From positions 1-33,970 of the forward strand of contig JBMZCV010000039.1 in assembly GCA_049613665.1 (NCBI GenBank): a DNA stretch of 33,970 bases, written 5' to 3'. The notes under the pieces were generated by a model. It searched no databases, was not told the DNA's origin, and saw only the letters and a program-made list of their open reading frames with translations. This stretch comes from JBMZCV01 sp049613665 (GTDB lineage Bacteria; Bacteroidota; Bacteroidia; Chitinophagales; UBA2359). The position numbers and the translations under genes are program-made. This document shows, one piece after another, positions 14,517-23,630 of the stretch (positions are counted from its first letter, which is position 1; each line of letters begins with the position of its first letter).

Positions 14517-14865
14517 CCTTTTTGTTTTTTAATTTTTCGACAATCAAACCAACTAATGCAATATCAGTAAGTAATTTGTCATCAAACTTTTTAATGCCTA
14601 ATTCTTGTGCAAAGCTTTCTAAATCATTTCTACTGTATTTTTTCAGTATTTCTTCTTCGCTCATTTTTAGCAAATCGGACAAATCTTTATTTTCTTCATC
14701 TTCTTTTTCCGATGGAAACATACTATTCAAATCATCTACTTGCATACCAAAATGATTTTTTAAATCAAGATTTTGCAAGGTTTCTGTGCCTTCAAAAACA
14801 TCTTTGAAATAGGCCACAAAACGCAAATTATTGTTTCCTAGCTTTTTGATTATCATATATCCCAT
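14482..14865 (-). CDS. Charged hypothetical protein (127 aa)
   Basis: Begins MGYMIIKKLGNNNLRFVAYF (beta-type), continues acidic and helical (SEKEDEENKDLSDLLKMSEE) and ends in a basic tail (KKDGDKDNSKRKK). The segment 'YSRNDLESFAQELGI' resembles short helical modules in phage head or neck proteins, which is weak. The start overlaps the stop of the adhesin-like gene by one base (TAATG). An ATG three codons later is an alternative start. Confidence 0.7.
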   Translation of the reverse strand: MGYMIIKKLGNNNLRFVAYFKDVFEGTETLQNLDLKNHFGMQVDDLNSMFPSEKEDEENKDLSDLLKMSEEEILKKYSRNDLESFAQELGIKKFDDKLLTDIALVGLIVEKLKNKKDGDKDNSKRKK

Positions 14866-15551
14866 TACGCAAAATAATTTATAGTAATGTCTAAAGCATT
14901 AGACGTTTGATTATTAATTTCTATGTCGCCGTTTGCATCTTGTATCACACTTACATCGCTAATAGTACCTAGCCAAGTTTGTGTAAAACTACCTGCTGGG
15001 CTAAACGCTTGCATTTCACGAAGTACAAACCAATCTGGATGATTACCATTTATGCAGCGTATGCGTACATAACGTGCCATAATATTTGCAAAACTTACCG
15101 TTTGTGGCGTTACGCTATTGCCTTGCCAAACGCCAGTATAAGTGCCGATAGCCGTCCATGTCGTACCATCGACACTATATTCTAAATCAAAACTATTGCA
15201 TACATAAGTCGTACTATGCCAATGTATATTGATACTACCGACTGCTATTGGTGTACCAAAATCAATCGCTGGCAAGGTTTTATTTGCAGTACCTTGTGAA
15301 CTATTATTATAAATCAAATCGCCTGTAAGGTCTCCATTTATCAAATTTGCATCTTGCGTAGTGGTATTGTCAAAATCTACTGTGCCTGTTGGCGTGAGTA
15401 GAGTAGGAGCGTCAGGCACATTTGCAAAAGCAGAAAGAAAACCTATTGCTGCTATACCACTAAAAACCGTAGAAGTTCCAGCGGCTACATTAAGTATTTG
15501 CTGCTGCAAACTTGTTGAATTGCCGTCTATAAATAATCCGTTGAAAGCCAT
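14865..15551 (-). CDS. Discoidin (F5/8 C)-like structural/adhesin protein (228 aa)
   Basis: Residues about 60-190 follow a discoidin-type jelly roll: 'FDNTTTQDANLI' start, 'IDFGTPIAVGSINIHW', 'FDLEYSVDGTTWTAIG', then 'ARYVRIRCINGNHPDWFVLREMQAF' at the end. Such domains bind glycans or surfaces. An N-terminal part with a short hydrophobic stretch (GTSTVFSGIAAIGFLSAF) and a beta C-terminal tail surround it. It lies directly after two other fibre-type genes and probably forms a receptor-binding or decoration protein. Confidence 0.78.
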   Translation of the reverse strand: MAFNGLFIDGNSTSLQQQILNVAAGTSTVFSGIAAIGFLSAFANVPDAPTLLTPTGTVDFDNTTTQDANLINGDLTGDLIYNNSSQGTANKTLPAIDFGTPIAVGSINIHWHSTTYVCNSFDLEYSVDGTTWTAIGTYTGVWQGNSVTPQTVSFANIMARYVRIRCINGNHPDWFVLREMQAFSPAGSFTQTWLGTISDVSVIQDANGDIEINNQTSNALDITINYFA

Positions 15552-15553
15552 AA

Positions 15554-16270
15554 TTATCCGTTTCTACCATTTATAGCAAGAAATACATTTTTGCCTAAAG
15601 TGTTTGTTATGTCAATTTGCGTAACTGTATTTTCTTTGTATTGAAAATCAGTAGCACCATTTATAATAAGTTGCGTTCCTGTTGTGCCATCTGAAAAGCT
15701 AAGATTTGCAATTAGCGTTTCCATATTGCTCGGTGTATCATTTATCATATAAAAATCAAGTGCATTCATAGCAGTCGGCGTTGCTGGAAATGTCAAAACG
15801 CCATTTGCTGCTAATGTTTGTACGATATGATTTGCATACGGAGCAGCTGGTTGCAATTGTAAGAAATACTGTATAATGGTATCTTTCAATTCTTGCAAAA
15901 TTCCCAGCGTAGCTATTGCTGTACTTTCGGTTGCTTGCTGTGTGGCCAAAAGCTGCAAATTTGCATTTTGTGCTATTAGCTTATCGCAAATCGTTTGTAG
16001 TGTTGCTTCGGTAGCTTGGCCGCCGAGCAAGCTTGCTATTTGCTGCCAAATAAGTAGGGCCGCATTTTGATTTGCTACTATTGTAGTGTCATCAAATGTT
16101 GTCGGCTCAATGTTGGTTTGCAAACCGTTGCAGCTTGTAGTTGTGTAATCGCTCAACACAGGCTGAGGGTCAAATGGCACTCCATTTTCATCAAGCACAA
16201 CGGTAACAGTTGTGCCATCGCTATATACAAAAACTTGCGTATTGTATGTTACATTATATTGTATCGGCAT
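15554..16270 (-). CDS. Fibre/spike-type protein with coiled coil (238 aa)
   Basis: A beta-rich N-terminus (MPIQYNVTYNTQVFVYSDGT) is followed by a long helix rich in Gln/Ala/Leu (about 85-150, 'ATEATLQTICDKLIAQNANL') typical of a trimeric coiled-coil shaft, and a beta C-terminal domain. No enzyme motif. It is 2 nt from the 976-aa gene and 2 nt from the discoidin-like gene, suggesting the three act together in a surface appendage. Confidence 0.75.
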   Translation of the reverse strand: MPIQYNVTYNTQVFVYSDGTTVTVVLDENGVPFDPQPVLSDYTTTSCNGLQTNIEPTTFDDTTIVANQNAALLIWQQIASLLGGQATEATLQTICDKLIAQNANLQLLATQQATESTAIATLGILQELKDTIIQYFLQLQPAAPYANHIVQTLAANGVLTFPATPTAMNALDFYMINDTPSNMETLIANLSFSDGTTGTQLIINGATDFQYKENTVTQIDITNTLGKNVFLAINGRNG

Positions 16271-16272
16271 AA

Positions 16273-19203
16273 TTATACTGTTCCGTTTGTTGTGTATTCG
16301 CAGCCAGCGGCCGTTTGTACGGTTACTTCATAGTCGCCGCTGCCATTAATTTCTACTATTTCAGTATTCAAAATTTGCGTTTGGCCGTTGGTATCTGTAA
16401 GTCCGTTTGAAAGTTGCCAAATAATGCTAGTTATAGTATCGTTACCAGGCAATGATAGTATTAATTGTGCTGGCAAAGTGCAAAAGGTTTCATTGTTAAA
16501 TTCAACATCAACATTGAATAAATTAGCTTCATCTAAAATATCGGCTGCTGTTAAATTTGCAAAAATAAGATAAGGGTTGCTATTATAACCTACCAATAAT
16601 TCTGCATCTATCGTTCCGCAAGTTGTAACCAAACGTCGTGTAACTGTACCGCCTGTAACTTGTGTAATGTTACCTTGAATAATTGTAATGATGTTTGAGT
16701 TTCCATTTACTCTATATTTCAGATTATTCAAACCATCATAAGCCATGCCATCACCGCCCCATACTCTAACAATAAAATTTAGAGTGTTATTTGAAACATA
16801 AACTTCCACAGCATCATTTGCAAAATAGCTACCTACGCCTGTTAAGCTTTGCAAAAACGTCAATAGATTAGATTTAAATTGCGTACCGAATGAATCAATA
16901 GATGCACTCCATGTTATTGGATTTGGTGGTTGATATAATTGTCCATCTATTTCTATACTAAGAAATTGACCATTATTTTGCAAAGGTTGATATTGTATGT
17001 TTGTACCAGTATGAAGGCTTGATACTGGCCATTGCACACAAAAATCGACATTTTGAGTGCCTACTACTAAGGTGCGATAATTGGGGTCTATTGGATGTAA
17101 ACTTGGATTGGTCACATTTCCCAAAACTAAATCGCCTATTTTTTGGTTCAATATCAATGATGCTGGGTTTGGCAAATTTGCCGATGGTGCTGGTAATACA
17201 TCATTAGCTATCACAGTCAAACATACTTGCCGTGCCGCTTTGTCGGCTGTGCTTCGTGCTATGTCTAAAGCAAGGCTTGTACTTATGCTTTGTTCGACTA
17301 AATGCGTAACTACTATATCATAATTTGCACATTCATCTTCCAAATTAAAAGTAACAGTCTGAATACCACATTCTTCTGTTTCTATGGTTAGGGCACCTTG
17401 GCCGTAACCTTGAACCAATATTGGTACTAAAAAACCAGCATCTAAACCGCTAATAACTGTAATGGTGCTTGAAAGCACCCATTCAAAACTAAAAACAGTT
17501 GAAGAGATAGTAGGAACTATATAATATGAATTCCCTAAAGTAGTATTTACTGTATTTGATGGCTGTGCTAATGATATATCATACATTGATTTACGCAACA
17601 AACTCCTTTCTATTCTTAATTCACCACACTCTGTTTTATAAATAAGTTCAAAACGACCATCGCCTAATTGATAGACAGAATTTGCATCTATAAAAGTTTG
17701 ATTTATCAAAATACTATTATCAGTAAATGCAAAAACACCAGCATTGGTAACAACATTGGAAGCTGGAAAGTCCACATTCAAACTAGCATTACGAATAAAC
17801 CACTCACCAATCCCATTATCTATTATTATTTCCAAAAACTGGAAATTAGGATTTGGAACAGGGCTTAATGGGTCGGCATCATTACTACCACCATAATTTT
17901 CCGTAAAAATAATAGGTTCGCAAACACTTACATCAAGCGTTATAGGATCGCATGGGTTCTCTATGAAAAAATCAAACGCACAATCATTATTTATTATCAA
18001 ACTAATATCTACAAATGCTATCGAAATAACACCATCAACAACAATCGCCACAAAACTAAAATCAGTTTCGGCGGCCGCAGGGTCGGCAATGGTTACATTT
18101 TCTGAACCTTGCCACTCTATCGCTGGCAATGGAAAAGCATTATTGATTACTGAAACGCTTAATGTTTTGTTATCTAAATCAATAACAATATCATAATTAG
18201 CTTCGTCACATTCATCTAAAAAGACAATACAATTTTCATCAATATTCAGTAGAGTAGGACATGATTTGCAACACTCGCCGAACTCTACCGTTCCTGTTGG
18301 CTGATACAAAACCAAACCGTTAGCTGTTATTTCGTAAATTCCTGAACGAATCGGCTGGCCCGTTTCGGTATTCAATACTTGTATAATGAGAATGGGTTTG
18401 CTATTTGTGAGCGTATCATTTTCATAGGTATTGTCGCAGGCTTGAATTTGAACGGCTTTTGTGGTTGCTGTTGTTAGTTCTGCACAACTGCCAAGCGTAA
18501 GGCTTGCATTAGTAGGCAGGCTATATGGTATAACTGTACCATTGGCTTGTACTTCATAGATACCTTCTAAAGTAAGCGTTGCGGTGTCTTTGTTGAAAAT
18601 GTAACCGACTATCACTTGCACCGTTGAACCATCGGCAAGAGTAATACAGGCTATTTTTGATGCACAACATTTTTGCAACAATGCTGTTTGCAAATCCAAT
18701 TCGGCATTTATATCAACTAGCTGTGTCGTTTGATTTTCTAACTCATTATTGACATCAATTAGAATGTCGGTTTGAGCATCTAACTCGGCATTTACATCGT
18801 TGATGTTTTCATTGATATTTTCTAAGGTAATGCCAAGCGTATTTAGAATGTCATTTACAAATTCTAAAAGTGTAGCTATATCGTTTAGTATGGAAATGGT
18901 CTCGCCATCACCACAACTGCCTGCCGTGTATTCTACATTTGCGGCGTTGGTTGGCTGCTGAAAGGGCGACAAATTTGTGCCATCGCTCAAATAAAAGCCT
19001 TGATGTAGGGGAGTGGCTGTTTCCTTATCTGTAATGATAAGTAGCAAAACGGTTTCATACACACGCTCGCCGCTCGTTGCATCGTCATAAGAGACGCAAT
19101 AAGGTGCAATAGAACAGCATTTTTTTACAAATTCTATTATGTCGGTATTTGAACCGTTGTTAGAAGCATTATTTGTGCCTATTTGGCCGCCATAATTTTG
19201 CAT
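16273..19203 (-). CDS. Large modular fibre/adhesin (976 aa)
   Basis: The longest protein in the window. Near the N-terminus and again after the coiled coil, three copies of a ~55-residue module occur, each with an '(I/F)Y...' strand, a 'P(T/S)N' or 'QPTGTV' turn and a final G(S/E)C. The coiled coil (about 105-180) contains three ~14-residue repeats: NAELDAQTDILIDV, NNELENQTTQLVDI, NAELDLQTALLQKC. The remainder consists of beta-sandwich domains, ending in an Ig/PKD-like domain ('GDYEVTVQTAAGC') of the kind common in Bacteroidota surface proteins. It lacks a signal peptide, as expected for a virion fibre assembled inside the cell. Confidence 0.82.
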   Translation of the reverse strand: MQNYGGQIGTNNASNNGSNTDIIEFVKKCCSIAPYCVSYDDATSGERVYETVLLLIITDKETATPLHQGFYLSDGTNLSPFQQPTNAANVEYTAGSCGDGETISILNDIATLLEFVNDILNTLGITLENINENINDVNAELDAQTDILIDVNNELENQTTQLVDINAELDLQTALLQKCCASKIACITLADGSTVQVIVGYIFNKDTATLTLEGIYEVQANGTVIPYSLPTNASLTLGSCAELTTATTKAVQIQACDNTYENDTLTNSKPILIIQVLNTETGQPIRSGIYEITANGLVLYQPTGTVEFGECCKSCPTLLNIDENCIVFLDECDEANYDIVIDLDNKTLSVSVINNAFPLPAIEWQGSENVTIADPAAAETDFSFVAIVVDGVISIAFVDISLIINNDCAFDFFIENPCDPITLDVSVCEPIIFTENYGGSNDADPLSPVPNPNFQFLEIIIDNGIGEWFIRNASLNVDFPASNVVTNAGVFAFTDNSILINQTFIDANSVYQLGDGRFELIYKTECGELRIERSLLRKSMYDISLAQPSNTVNTTLGNSYYIVPTISSTVFSFEWVLSSTITVISGLDAGFLVPILVQGYGQGALTIETEECGIQTVTFNLEDECANYDIVVTHLVEQSISTSLALDIARSTADKAARQVCLTVIANDVLPAPSANLPNPASLILNQKIGDLVLGNVTNPSLHPIDPNYRTLVVGTQNVDFCVQWPVSSLHTGTNIQYQPLQNNGQFLSIEIDGQLYQPPNPITWSASIDSFGTQFKSNLLTFLQSLTGVGSYFANDAVEVYVSNNTLNFIVRVWGGDGMAYDGLNNLKYRVNGNSNIITIIQGNITQVTGGTVTRRLVTTCGTIDAELLVGYNSNPYLIFANLTAADILDEANLFNVDVEFNNETFCTLPAQLILSLPGNDTITSIIWQLSNGLTDTNGQTQILNTEIVEINGSGDYEVTVQTAAGCEYTTNGTV

Positions 19204-19208
19204 TGTTC

Positions 19209-19529
19209 TTATATTACTTGTTCTACAATTATCACTTCTTTGTTTATCACTTCGCCATTTGCCAATAGTGCTTTTTGCTCATCGGCATCAAAAATTATTG
19301 ATACTTTTGTAACATCTACTGTTACATAAGCAATTCCATTATCAACGCTAATATTGCCTCCATATCCCCAGTGGGCATTTGGCGGAATGCGAACATCGTT
19401 TACATAAGCAGTAACATTCCCTTGATTGTGTGCTGTCCATGCGTGAACATTGCTGCCATCAAAGTTTAGATTAGATGCTTTGTCAATTAGTGTCGTTTTT
19501 GAATTTGTTTTAATTCTAATGACTTCCAT
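19209..19529 (-). CDS. Small beta-rich structural protein (106 aa)
   Basis: Compact beta protein ('VHAWTAHNQGNVTAYVNDVR', 'NAHWGYGGN') without membrane segment. The sequence suits a small decoration, collar or fibre-attachment protein, but no family is recognised. Its start overlaps the preceding coiled-coil gene by 14 nt; the large fibre gene follows 5 nt later. Confidence 0.72.
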   Translation of the reverse strand: MEVIRIKTNSKTTLIDKASNLNFDGSNVHAWTAHNQGNVTAYVNDVRIPPNAHWGYGGNISVDNGIAYVTVDVTKVSIIFDADEQKALLANGEVINKEVIIVEQVI

Positions 19530-20493
19530 TCGGCAAATACTTTTTCAATTGTTCGATAACCATTGGACGCATCATGCTGTTTTGGTTCAAGAATGAAACC
19601 ATTGCTTGTACTACTTCACTGACCGTATATTCGGGCAGCAAAGCTTGCAATTCGTTTAGGGCTTGGCCTACTTTCTTTTGTTCAGCTTGTACTTGTTCTT
19701 GCTGTGTCATAGGTGTTTTCGTTGTGTTTTGATTTTGAATATTATTTTGTTGTTGTGTTGTAGGCTCTTGATAGTCGCCGCCAACTTTTCGCACTACGCC
19801 GCTTTGATTTCCGATGCCGTTTATGGCAGGGTGTTGTAATGGAACGCCTGCGATTTTAGCTACTAACACATCAAATAAGCCTGTGATAGCTGGAGCAATG
19901 CTCTCATTGTTTAAGGCATTGAAAATGGTTGAGAGTATGGTAGCACTTTTACCTTCGAGGTCATCTCGTAAATATTGAATTTCCTCTTTTAATTCTTGAT
20001 GCTGTCGAGCGGCTTCTTTTTGTTCAAATTCACGTCTCAAACGTTCAAGTTCTAAGTCTTTTGAGTGCAATTTATCTTGCAAAGCATCAAGCCTGCCAAT
20101 AATAGCATTGTTGTAAGCTGGTGCTTGTTGGACGCTGCCAATGGTAGCTGCATTGTTTTGTTGGCTAAATATGCCATAAGTTGGCCCGAACCGTGACTGC
20201 ATTGGCATCATATTAAATTCTAACAAAACGCCATTTGCTGCTCGTTGTTTGTGGTTTTGTACCAAACGCAATTTGCCGCTGCCATTACCAAAACAACCTA
20301 ACATCTCTTGAAGTAGTTTAATACTTTCTGCCTTTGTATAATTGTCAATATCAGGCGTTTGTGCTAATGCTTGTGTATTGTTTGTGGCGTTGCCGCTATA
20401 TAGTTTCCAATGTACGAGCGGATGTTCATCCACAAATTTCAACAAAGCATTTGCGGAAGCTAATTTTAGTGCGTGTTGCGTAAATTGAGCCAT
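19516..20493 (-). CDS. Coiled-coil protein of the structural block (325 aa)
   Basis: N-terminal globular part (about 1-110), a strongly charged coiled coil (about 130-180, 'KDLELERLRREFEQKEAARQ'), a hydrophobic Gly/Ala/Leu helix region (about 185-215), a Gln/Asn/Thr-rich linker and a helical C-terminus ('NELQALLPEYTVSEVVQAM'). No enzyme motif. The position between the 365-aa candidate capsid protein and fibre genes fits a connector, scaffold or spike base. It starts 4 nt after the upstream gene ends. Confidence 0.75.
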   Translation of the reverse strand: MAQFTQHALKLASANALLKFVDEHPLVHWKLYSGNATNNTQALAQTPDIDNYTKAESIKLLQEMLGCFGNGSGKLRLVQNHKQRAANGVLLEFNMMPMQSRFGPTYGIFSQQNNAATIGSVQQAPAYNNAIIGRLDALQDKLHSKDLELERLRREFEQKEAARQHQELKEEIQYLRDDLEGKSATILSTIFNALNNESIAPAITGLFDVLVAKIAGVPLQHPAINGIGNQSGVVRKVGGDYQEPTTQQQNNIQNQNTTKTPMTQQEQVQAEQKKVGQALNELQALLPEYTVSEVVQAMVSFLNQNSMMRPMVIEQLKKYLPNGSH

Positions 20494-20497
20494 TTTC

Positions 20498-21577
20498 TTA
20501 GTATTGATTTAGATGTTCAACAGGTGGTGGCGGATAATTTGGTGGAGTGCTGTTTTTGTAGCTTCCCAACTCGCCGAGCATTCTATCGTAATGTCGTGGT
20601 GTAACATAGGCTACGGTAAATTCTACTTGTGTCGGATAGCCTTCATAAGCAGGGGTTTGATAACTATGTTCTGGGCGATATAAAATTTCACATTTCTGCC
20701 AATCTATTGTTGAACCGACTAAGCTTAGGCCTGTATGTTGGCTGCCGATTGATGTGCCTGCTAACATTGTGAAAGGTACATAGCCTAAAAACTCTTCGTT
20801 GTCTCGCACCAAACGCAAAAACATTCGTTTGAATATTTCGTGTGGTACAATTTTTTTGCTAGTGCAAGGAGTGTAAATTGGATTGACTGCCGTAATGCCT
20901 ATAATTCGGTGGTCACTAAACAAGGCATTTCGTGCTATATTGATTTTTCGAGGTACTTTGGTGTCGGCATCTCGCACGTCTATTCGAATGTTGCGATACA
21001 TTATACCTTCACTCAATAAAATAGATACGTTTTCACGATGACGCTGATAACGCTGTATCATAGCATCTTTGGCACGAGGTGTAAACCATCGTACATAAAA
21101 AAGTATATCATCGCCGAGCGAGTCTGCTGGCAATGGGTCTGAAACATTGAAGTCGTAACCATCGGAAGCTTCATATGTTATCTTGCTTTCGGTAAGGTCA
21201 ATATAGCCTAATCCTAATGCTAGACTTTGTTTGTCGGCATTTGGTGTATTGGCTGCCATTGCTGATAATGGTACATCATCGAGCCAACATACTCTGCCTC
21301 TGACTCCGCTTAATCGTAAGCGTTTGTATATTTCGGCTGGTACATTTGCAAATTGATTAGGACCACTTGGCTGAATGCTCGGATGCAATGGTTGTATATC
21401 GTAAAATAGACGATTTGCCCACGCATGAGTGTTGCCGATGTAACATTTTATTGGTTTTGTTGCATTATAGGTTTTCCCTGCTCGGCGAAAAGGTACTTGT
21501 ATAATCTCGCCATGCACGTTCATTTCTGCTACTTGAGCAGGCCCAACTTTACTGCCTAAGTTATGGATATAACTCAT
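20498..21577 (-). CDS. Candidate capsid or particle-shell protein (359 aa)
   Basis: The start at 21577 (MSYIHNLGSKVGPAQ) is preferred: it is an ATG with an A-rich leader, whereas the longer frame would need a TTG start. A beta-rich protein with many Arg/Tyr/Trp and regularly spaced strands, no signal peptide and no membrane segment, ending in a Pro-rich tail (PPNYPPPPVEH). Length and composition would fit a jelly-roll shell protein, but I cannot show the fold from sequence alone. It follows the 288-aa shell candidate with a terminator between them. Alternative: a vertex or minor capsid protein. Confidence 0.6.
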   Translation of the reverse strand: MSYIHNLGSKVGPAQVAEMNVHGEIIQVPFRRAGKTYNATKPIKCYIGNTHAWANRLFYDIQPLHPSIQPSGPNQFANVPAEIYKRLRLSGVRGRVCWLDDVPLSAMAANTPNADKQSLALGLGYIDLTESKITYEASDGYDFNVSDPLPADSLGDDILFYVRWFTPRAKDAMIQRYQRHRENVSILLSEGIMYRNIRIDVRDADTKVPRKINIARNALFSDHRIIGITAVNPIYTPCTSKKIVPHEIFKRMFLRLVRDNEEFLGYVPFTMLAGTSIGSQHTGLSLVGSTIDWQKCEILYRPEHSYQTPAYEGYPTQVEFTVAYVTPRHYDRMLGELGSYKNSTPPNYPPPPVEHLNQY

Positions 21578-21609
21578 TGTTTCTTTTTTTTTCAACTACT
21601 TATAAAAAA

Positions 21610-21649
21610 AACAGCGACATAATTTTAAACAAAAAATTATGTCGTGTTT
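21610..21649 (-). terminator. Intrinsic terminator after the 288-aa candidate capsid gene
   Basis: CGACATAATTTT (21615-21626) pairs perfectly with AAAATTATGTCG (21633-21644). On the minus strand a run of T's follows (21604-21611). It sits inside the structural operon and would make the 288-aa gene more highly expressed than downstream genes, as expected for a major structural protein. Confidence 0.85.
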
Positions 21650-21688
21650 TTGTTTATTCAACTAACAAAATGCTTTGTGTTTTCTAGC

Positions 21689-22555
21689 TTACGATATGTA
21701 AAAATCGTTTGCAGATTTCACATAAGATGCGAAATTGTCGATACTATATCCTCTACCTTCAAAAATTACAACATTTTCAGTATCAGGGTCTGTGCCTGTA
21801 TATGTCAAGTTGGTATTGTCGGCAAAATTGATGCTCACTTTGAACGTTTCGCTATCGACAATAATAGGTGCTTTCACTAAACGTTTGAAGCCATTGGAAG
21901 CCGTATTGTCAGTAATAGGGCCATGTGGTGTACCTCCTTGTGTGTTTGGTACAAAACGGAAGTGGTCGCCAAGATTACCATCATTGAAAACGGTAAGTTG
22001 TGATACTTTCATCGAATAACTGGCCGTTGAGTATGCAAATTCTACTTCGGAAGCATCGGCTGCACCAAATATTGTAGGGTCGCCATAAGTAGCCGTTTTC
22101 AATTCAAAACGTCCATTTTTGGCAGGATTTTTTGCCAAACGACCAAACGAAAGTTTGAAGTTTGGAATCCACATAACCTTGTTCGATTGAATGCGTTTTT
22201 CGATACCATCTTGCACACGGCCAATGTTTGCAGTATCGTGCAAGTTGCCTCGATGCAAATCAAAAACAACATTATTTGCTAAACCTAAAGGTGCGACAAT
22301 ACGCACAGTATAAGGCTGAATGTGTAAGTTTTGAACCATGTTCAAATGCTGTTGATAAATAGTATTTGCTTGGCGATATCTTTCTGCACTTACGGCAGTT
22401 GGATTTTTAACAATCGCCATAATCTGTCCTGGCGATATGTTATTGTTTACATTTCTGTAACCTTTCAGTACCTCTTTTACTGCATAATCGTGAATTTTGC
22501 GAAAGTCTTGTTTTTCGGTAGGCAAGGCCTGGAAGGCAGTTTGATGTTGTGCCAT
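21689..22555 (-). CDS. Candidate major capsid protein (288 aa)
   Basis: Helical N-terminus (about 1-90, 'YAVKEVLKGYRNVNNNISPG', 'IYQQHLNMVQNLHIQPY') followed by a beta-rich remainder ('TVRIVAPLGLANNVVFDLHR', 'ELKTATYGDPTIFGAADASE', 'FKVSINFADNTNLTYTG'). No membrane segment, signal or catalytic motif. An intrinsic terminator lies right after the gene, which suggests high expression. It sits next to the 201-aa membrane protein and 84-aa basic protein upstream and the 359-aa beta protein downstream. I cannot assign HK97 or jelly-roll fold by eye, so the capsid role is inference. Confidence 0.6.
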   Translation of the reverse strand: MAQHQTAFQALPTEKQDFRKIHDYAVKEVLKGYRNVNNNISPGQIMAIVKNPTAVSAERYRQANTIYQQHLNMVQNLHIQPYTVRIVAPLGLANNVVFDLHRGNLHDTANIGRVQDGIEKRIQSNKVMWIPNFKLSFGRLAKNPAKNGRFELKTATYGDPTIFGAADASEVEFAYSTASYSMKVSQLTVFNDGNLGDHFRFVPNTQGGTPHGPITDNTASNGFKRLVKAPIIVDSETFKVSINFADNTNLTYTGTDPDTENVVIFEGRGYSIDNFASYVKSANDFYIS

Positions 22556-22620
22556 TTTTTTTCGTTTTTTTTTTCTGAAAAATTATTTTTTTGTTGCTTT
22601 AGCGTTTTTAGGTAATGTGC

Positions 22621-23226
22621 CTAAATTTCGTGCAACATGTTTCTTCCTTGCAGGTTTTCAATACTTCCGACAGCACCTTTGTTGCGGTTTCTATCTTTGT
22701 AAATATTGTTGCCGATAGCTACATTCATTGTTGGCGGCCCTTGTAGGGTGTCCCAACCTTTTGTAGCACCTACTGCTCGGTAGCGTGGAGAGCGACTGCC
22801 GTAATAGCCTGTGCCGCTTACTTGAACGCCTAGCGAATCAGAAAGTGGTGTAACTACATTGTCTGTAACCAAATCGCTCAAACCGCCAACAACCATACCA
22901 ATGCCTGTTGCTACTGCAAACTCGACAGGAACTGCTGAATTGCGTCCCATTTTTTTGGCTGCCAAATATGAACCGCCTGCTCCTACAACCGCAAGGGCAA
23001 TGTTTACGGTGTTTTCTCCAAACTTATCTTGCAAAGTCTCGCCTGTGCTACTTACTTCAAGTGCATTCAACACGCCTTGTGCGATGCGGCTAATAGTGAA
23101 GCCTGTAATGCTGCCTACGCCCATTGAGCCAGCGATTGTCCAATCAATTTTTTTGATGTCTGACACGCTAATGCCAGCTACTTTCTTTTTTCGTCTTCCC
23201 ATTTTTTTACTGCAATTGCAACTCAT
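22621..23226 (-). CDS. Gly-rich hydrophobic membrane protein (201 aa)
   Basis: A short Cys/Lys/Arg-rich N-terminus (MSCNCSKKMGRRKKK) is followed by three Gly/Ala/Val-rich hydrophobic segments (about 30-47, 73-90, 101-119) and a polar, Tyr/Arg-rich C-terminal tail. This looks like an integral membrane protein with a basic end that could contact DNA. Within the structural block it is a candidate virion membrane protein. Confidence 0.72.
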   Translation of the reverse strand: MSCNCSKKMGRRKKKVAGISVSDIKKIDWTIAGSMGVGSITGFTISRIAQGVLNALEVSSTGETLQDKFGENTVNIALAVVGAGGSYLAAKKMGRNSAVPVEFAVATGIGMVVGGLSDLVTDNVVTPLSDSLGVQVSGTGYYGSRSPRYRAVGATKGWDTLQGPPTMNVAIGNNIYKDRNRNKGAVGSIENLQGRNMLHEI

Positions 23227-23304
23227 ATTTTAAGGGGTTGAATTATGATATTTTTTTGAATGGCATTTTGTTAGTTGCTTGCTCGTATATTGAGGTAGTC
23301 CACT

Positions 23305-23331
23305 AGCTTAAAAAGAAATTAAGCCTAGCTT
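23305..23331. promoter_or_regulatory. Hairpin in the 120-nt gap before the 201-aa gene
   Basis: CTAGCTTAA pairs with TTAAGCCTAG around an AAAGAAA loop, with one bulge. No long T-run follows on either strand, so it is not a standard terminator. The rest of the 23227-23346 gap shows no gene. Confidence 0.4.
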
Positions 23332-23346
23332 CGTATTCATTAACGG

Positions 23347-23601
23347 CTACTTCTTTTTTTTTTTGCTAGTCGACTTTTTTGTTGTTTTTTTGGCACTACC
23401 ATATTTATAGACACACGTTTTGTCTAAAGCTTTATCGTATCGAGTACGAGCATTACGGCCTTCGGCACGCAAACGTGCAGCTTCTTTTTGGGCCGCCGCT
23501 TTTGTATTGTGGCAACTGCTTTTTGTGTATGTTTTATTGCCAATTTTCCATTTCTTGCCATTAGGCTTACACTTACCTACTTTTTTTCCTCTTACAGGCA
23601 T
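23347..23601 (-). CDS. Small very basic protein, possible DNA-binding or virion core protein (84 aa)
   Basis: Begins MPVRGKKVGKCKPNGKKWKI and is about one-third Lys/Arg, with a Lys/Ser/Thr tail. The middle ('AAAQKEAARLRAEGRNARTR') is a basic helix. Four Cys might pair or bind metal. Small basic proteins in structural operons of viruses often condense nucleic acid. It lies between the transglutaminase-like and membrane protein genes. Confidence 0.7.
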   Translation of the reverse strand: MPVRGKKVGKCKPNGKKWKIGNKTYTKSSCHNTKAAAQKEAARLRAEGRNARTRYDKALDKTCVYKYGSAKKTTKKSTSKKKKK

Positions 23602-23630
23602 ATCGGTTTGTATTTTAAGTTTTGTAAATA

